A stretch of DNA of 5,775 nt. Source: Bacilli bacterium. Its GTDB lineage: Bacteria > Bacillota_I > Bacilli_A > RF39 > UBA660. Shown here piece after piece: positions 4,924-5,775 of this stretch; positions within the stretch are counted from its first letter, which is position 1; each line of letters begins with the position of its first letter. The stretch lies in NCBI GenBank assembly GCA_007116525.1, contig SKIH01000037.1, forward strand, positions 1 through 5,775, written 5' to 3'. Below the pieces are notes generated by a model, which ran no database searches, was not told the origin of the DNA, and saw only the letters and a program-made list of their open reading frames with translations. Position numbers and translations under genes: made by a program.

Positions 4924-4957
4924 AAGCATTTATATTAAAATAAATGCTTTTTTTATT
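4922..4957. terminator. 12-bp hairpin shared by convergent yqeY and yigZ
   Basis: AAAAGCATTTAT (4922-4933) pairs perfectly with ATAAATGCTTTT (4940-4951) around a 6-nt loop, with T residues to 4954. It starts in the yqeY stop codon and contains the yigZ stop codon (4930-4932 on the minus strand). On the plus strand it is a classical terminator; on the minus strand the U tract is short (TTTT), so termination there may be weaker. Confidence 0.85.
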
Positions 4958-5505
4958 TCTTCAACACTTTTACAATGAGGAATTATTTTTTCAATATCAA
5001 AGTCGATATCGACATACACCTTTAAAGTGACATCATCTTTGAAAATTTCTTCTTTGGTTATATAATTTTTCAGTATATTCATAACTTCATTTGTGTTGTT
5101 ATAATCAAATGTTATTTTTAGTAATCTTTTTTCTTGTGATTTTTTTATATCACATTTATTTATCACTTCAAGAGCACTAGTCTTGTATGCTCTTCTGAGA
5201 CCGCCAGTACCTAGCTTTATACCACCGTAAAACCTAATTACCACACAAACCACATCAGTTAACTCTTTTTCCTCTAAAGCTTCTAAAATAGGGAATCCCG
5301 CAGTCATCGAAGGTTCACCGTCGTCACTATATTTTTTGCTGTTTCTAGTTTTGTACGCATAAGTGTAGTGAGTTGCTCCTTTGTATTCTTTTTTTATATG
5401 TTCTAATATTTTATTTATGTTGTTATTATATGGCATTATTATTGATATAAATTTTGATTTTTTAACTATAGATTCATTAATATATTTTCGGTCTATACTA
5501 TACAT
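4930..5505 (-). CDS. yigZ: YigZ family protein (IMPACT/UPF0029)
   Basis: The 191-residue product is slightly shorter than typical YigZ (about 204-217). The N-terminal UPF0029/IMPACT domain covers about residues 15-120, with YSDDGEPSMTAGFPIL at 59-74 and the family signature RFYGGIKLGTGGLRRAY at 91-107. A smaller ferredoxin-like C-terminal region (DUF1949 type) fills about 125-191. Bacterial YigZ function is not firmly known; the eukaryotic relative IMPACT regulates translation through GCN1, and the fold suggests nucleic-acid binding. The start MYSIDRKYIN has SD GAGGTGGTG (minus strand, 5511-5519) and a promoter just upstream. It converges on yqeY and diverges from rpsB, so it is probably a single-gene transcript. 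Methionine replaces the usual Gly or small residue after DDGEPS. Confidence 0.92.
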   Translation of the reverse strand: MYSIDRKYINESIVKKSKFISIIMPYNNNINKILEHIKKEYKGATHYTYAYKTRNSKKYSDDGEPSMTAGFPILEALEEKELTDVVCVVIRFYGGIKLGTGGLRRAYKTSALEVINKCDIKKSQEKRLLKITFDYNNTNEVMNILKNYITKEEIFKDDVTLKVYVDIDFDIEKIIPHCKSVEEIKKAFILI

Positions 5506-5525
5506 TTGATCACCACCTCATATAC

Positions 5526-5554
5526 ATTGTACCAAATAGATAGTTCTATATGAA
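5526..5554 (-). promoter_or_regulatory. Promoter for yigZ
   Basis: On the minus strand, TTCATA (5554-5549) and TACAAT (5531-5526) are separated by 17 nt, with TGG immediately before the -10 (extended -10). Transcription would start near 5519, giving an mRNA leader of only about 14 nt that contains the SD. Confidence 0.65.
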
Positions 5555-5583
5555 TATAATAGTTGTTTTGACGATAAAAAAAG

Positions 5584-5612
5584 TTGTAAAAAAGGTATAT
5601 TTGTGGTATATT
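5584..5612 (+). promoter_or_regulatory. Promoter for rpsB
   Basis: TTGTAA (5584-5589), a 17-nt spacer and TATATT (5607-5612), with TG at 5604-5605 giving an extended -10. Transcription would start near 5619 and leave a leader of about 104 nt. A TTGACG at 5568-5573 looks like a -35 but has no -10 at the right distance. Confidence 0.7.
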
Positions 5613-5618
5613 ATTAAT

Positions 5619-5722
5619 GGCTTTTTCAAAAATACACACAATGCGGATTTGAGTGCCTAGTGCCTATAGGTGGTGCTTAAAGTAGATGCATTGGAGGGAA
5701 AAAACAAAAGGAGGAATGTATT
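5619..5722 (+). promoter_or_regulatory. Structured 5' leader of rpsB, candidate S2 autoregulatory element
   Basis: The leader is long for this compact genome and visibly structured. CAATGC (5639-5644) pairs with GCATTG (5688-5693) to close a domain. Inside it, GAGTGCC (5651-5657) can pair with GGTGCTT (5672-5678) using some G-U pairs. AGTGCCT occurs twice in tandem (5652-5658, 5659-5665), so a shifted alternative pairing is possible, and CCTATAGG (5663-5670) is self-complementary. The base composition is clearly more GC-rich than flanking DNA. The SD AAGGAGG (5708-5714) lies just outside the domain. Ribosomal protein leaders often bind their own product; S2 binding here is inference. Confidence 0.55.
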
Positions 5723-5775
5723 ATGGCAGTAGTGTCAATGAGCTATTTATTAGAAGCGGGTGTTCACTTTGGACA
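5723..5775 (+). CDS. rpsB: 30S ribosomal protein S2, N-terminal fragment (3' end outside window)
   Basis: Only the first 17 complete codons are visible, reading MAVVSMSYLLEAGVHFG, which matches the conserved S2 N-terminus (M-A-V-I-S-M-K-x-L-L-E-A-G-V-H-F-G). S2 sits on the 30S solvent side, is a late assembly protein and is needed for initiation. ATG 5723 has a strong SD AAGGAGG at 5708-5714, with 8-nt spacing. The gene is cut by the window edge, not broken. It is usually followed by tsf in bacteria, which cannot be checked here. Confidence 0.95.
   Translation, partial: MAVVSMSYLLEAGVHFG

Noticed and set aside
5652..5665. Tandem AGTGCCT as a regulator-binding repeat or CRISPR-like repeat
   Set aside because: Only two 7-nt copies, located inside the predicted rpsB transcript; better explained as part of the leader RNA structure.
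1..5775. CRISPR arrays, tRNA or rRNA genes, insertion sequences, attachment sites
   Set aside because: No regularly spaced repeats, no cloverleaf or rRNA-like GC-rich segments, no transposase motifs or flanking inverted/direct repeats were found around the cassette.

Overview
The window comes from a very AT-rich (by eye 25-30% GC) low-GC Gram-positive-type genome that reads the standard bacterial code. TGA ends genes and TGG encodes Trp, so this is not a Mycoplasma code-4 genome. Strong AGGAGGT Shine-Dalgarno (SD) sites, extended -10 promoters and the rpsU-yqeY pair fit an uncultured Bacillota/Bacilli lineage, possibly a gut clade of the RF39 or Erysipelotrichia kind. That placement is inference from composition and gene content.

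Layout. Positions 1-189 hold the acidic C-terminus of an unidentified protein, coupled to rsmD (16S rRNA m2G966 methyltransferase). The rsmD stop codon lies inside a terminator hairpin. Then comes a compact cassette at 803-3415. It starts with a bacteriocin-type ABC transporter carrying an N-terminal C39 peptidase (PCAT/ComA type). Five micro-genes of 32, 16, 46, 55 and 42 codons follow, overlapping or nearly touching, and a clean terminator ends the cassette. Two micro-genes encode textbook double-glycine-leader peptides; the last encodes a leaderless membrane peptide with the same C-terminal GxxxG...R...C pattern. The transporter would cleave and export the two leader peptides. The other three small hydrophobic products are candidates for immunity or accessory roles. 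This is the most novel part of the window.

From 3450 to 4184 there is a zinc-ribbon/TM2 membrane protein and an overlapping DUF2752 membrane protein with no conventional start codon. At 4195-4957 a strong extended -10 promoter drives rpsU (S21), an internal terminator or attenuator, and yqeY. A 12-bp hairpin then separates yqeY from the convergent yigZ (IMPACT/UPF0029 family). Between yigZ and rpsB (S2, truncated by the window edge) is a divergent promoter region, with a structured, roughly 100-nt leader in front of rpsB.

Two genes, the PCAT transporter and the DUF2752 gene, appear to start at ATT. Gene calling limited to ATG/GTG/TTG would cut off the catalytic Cys of the peptidase and the CPxC motif of the DUF2752 protein.
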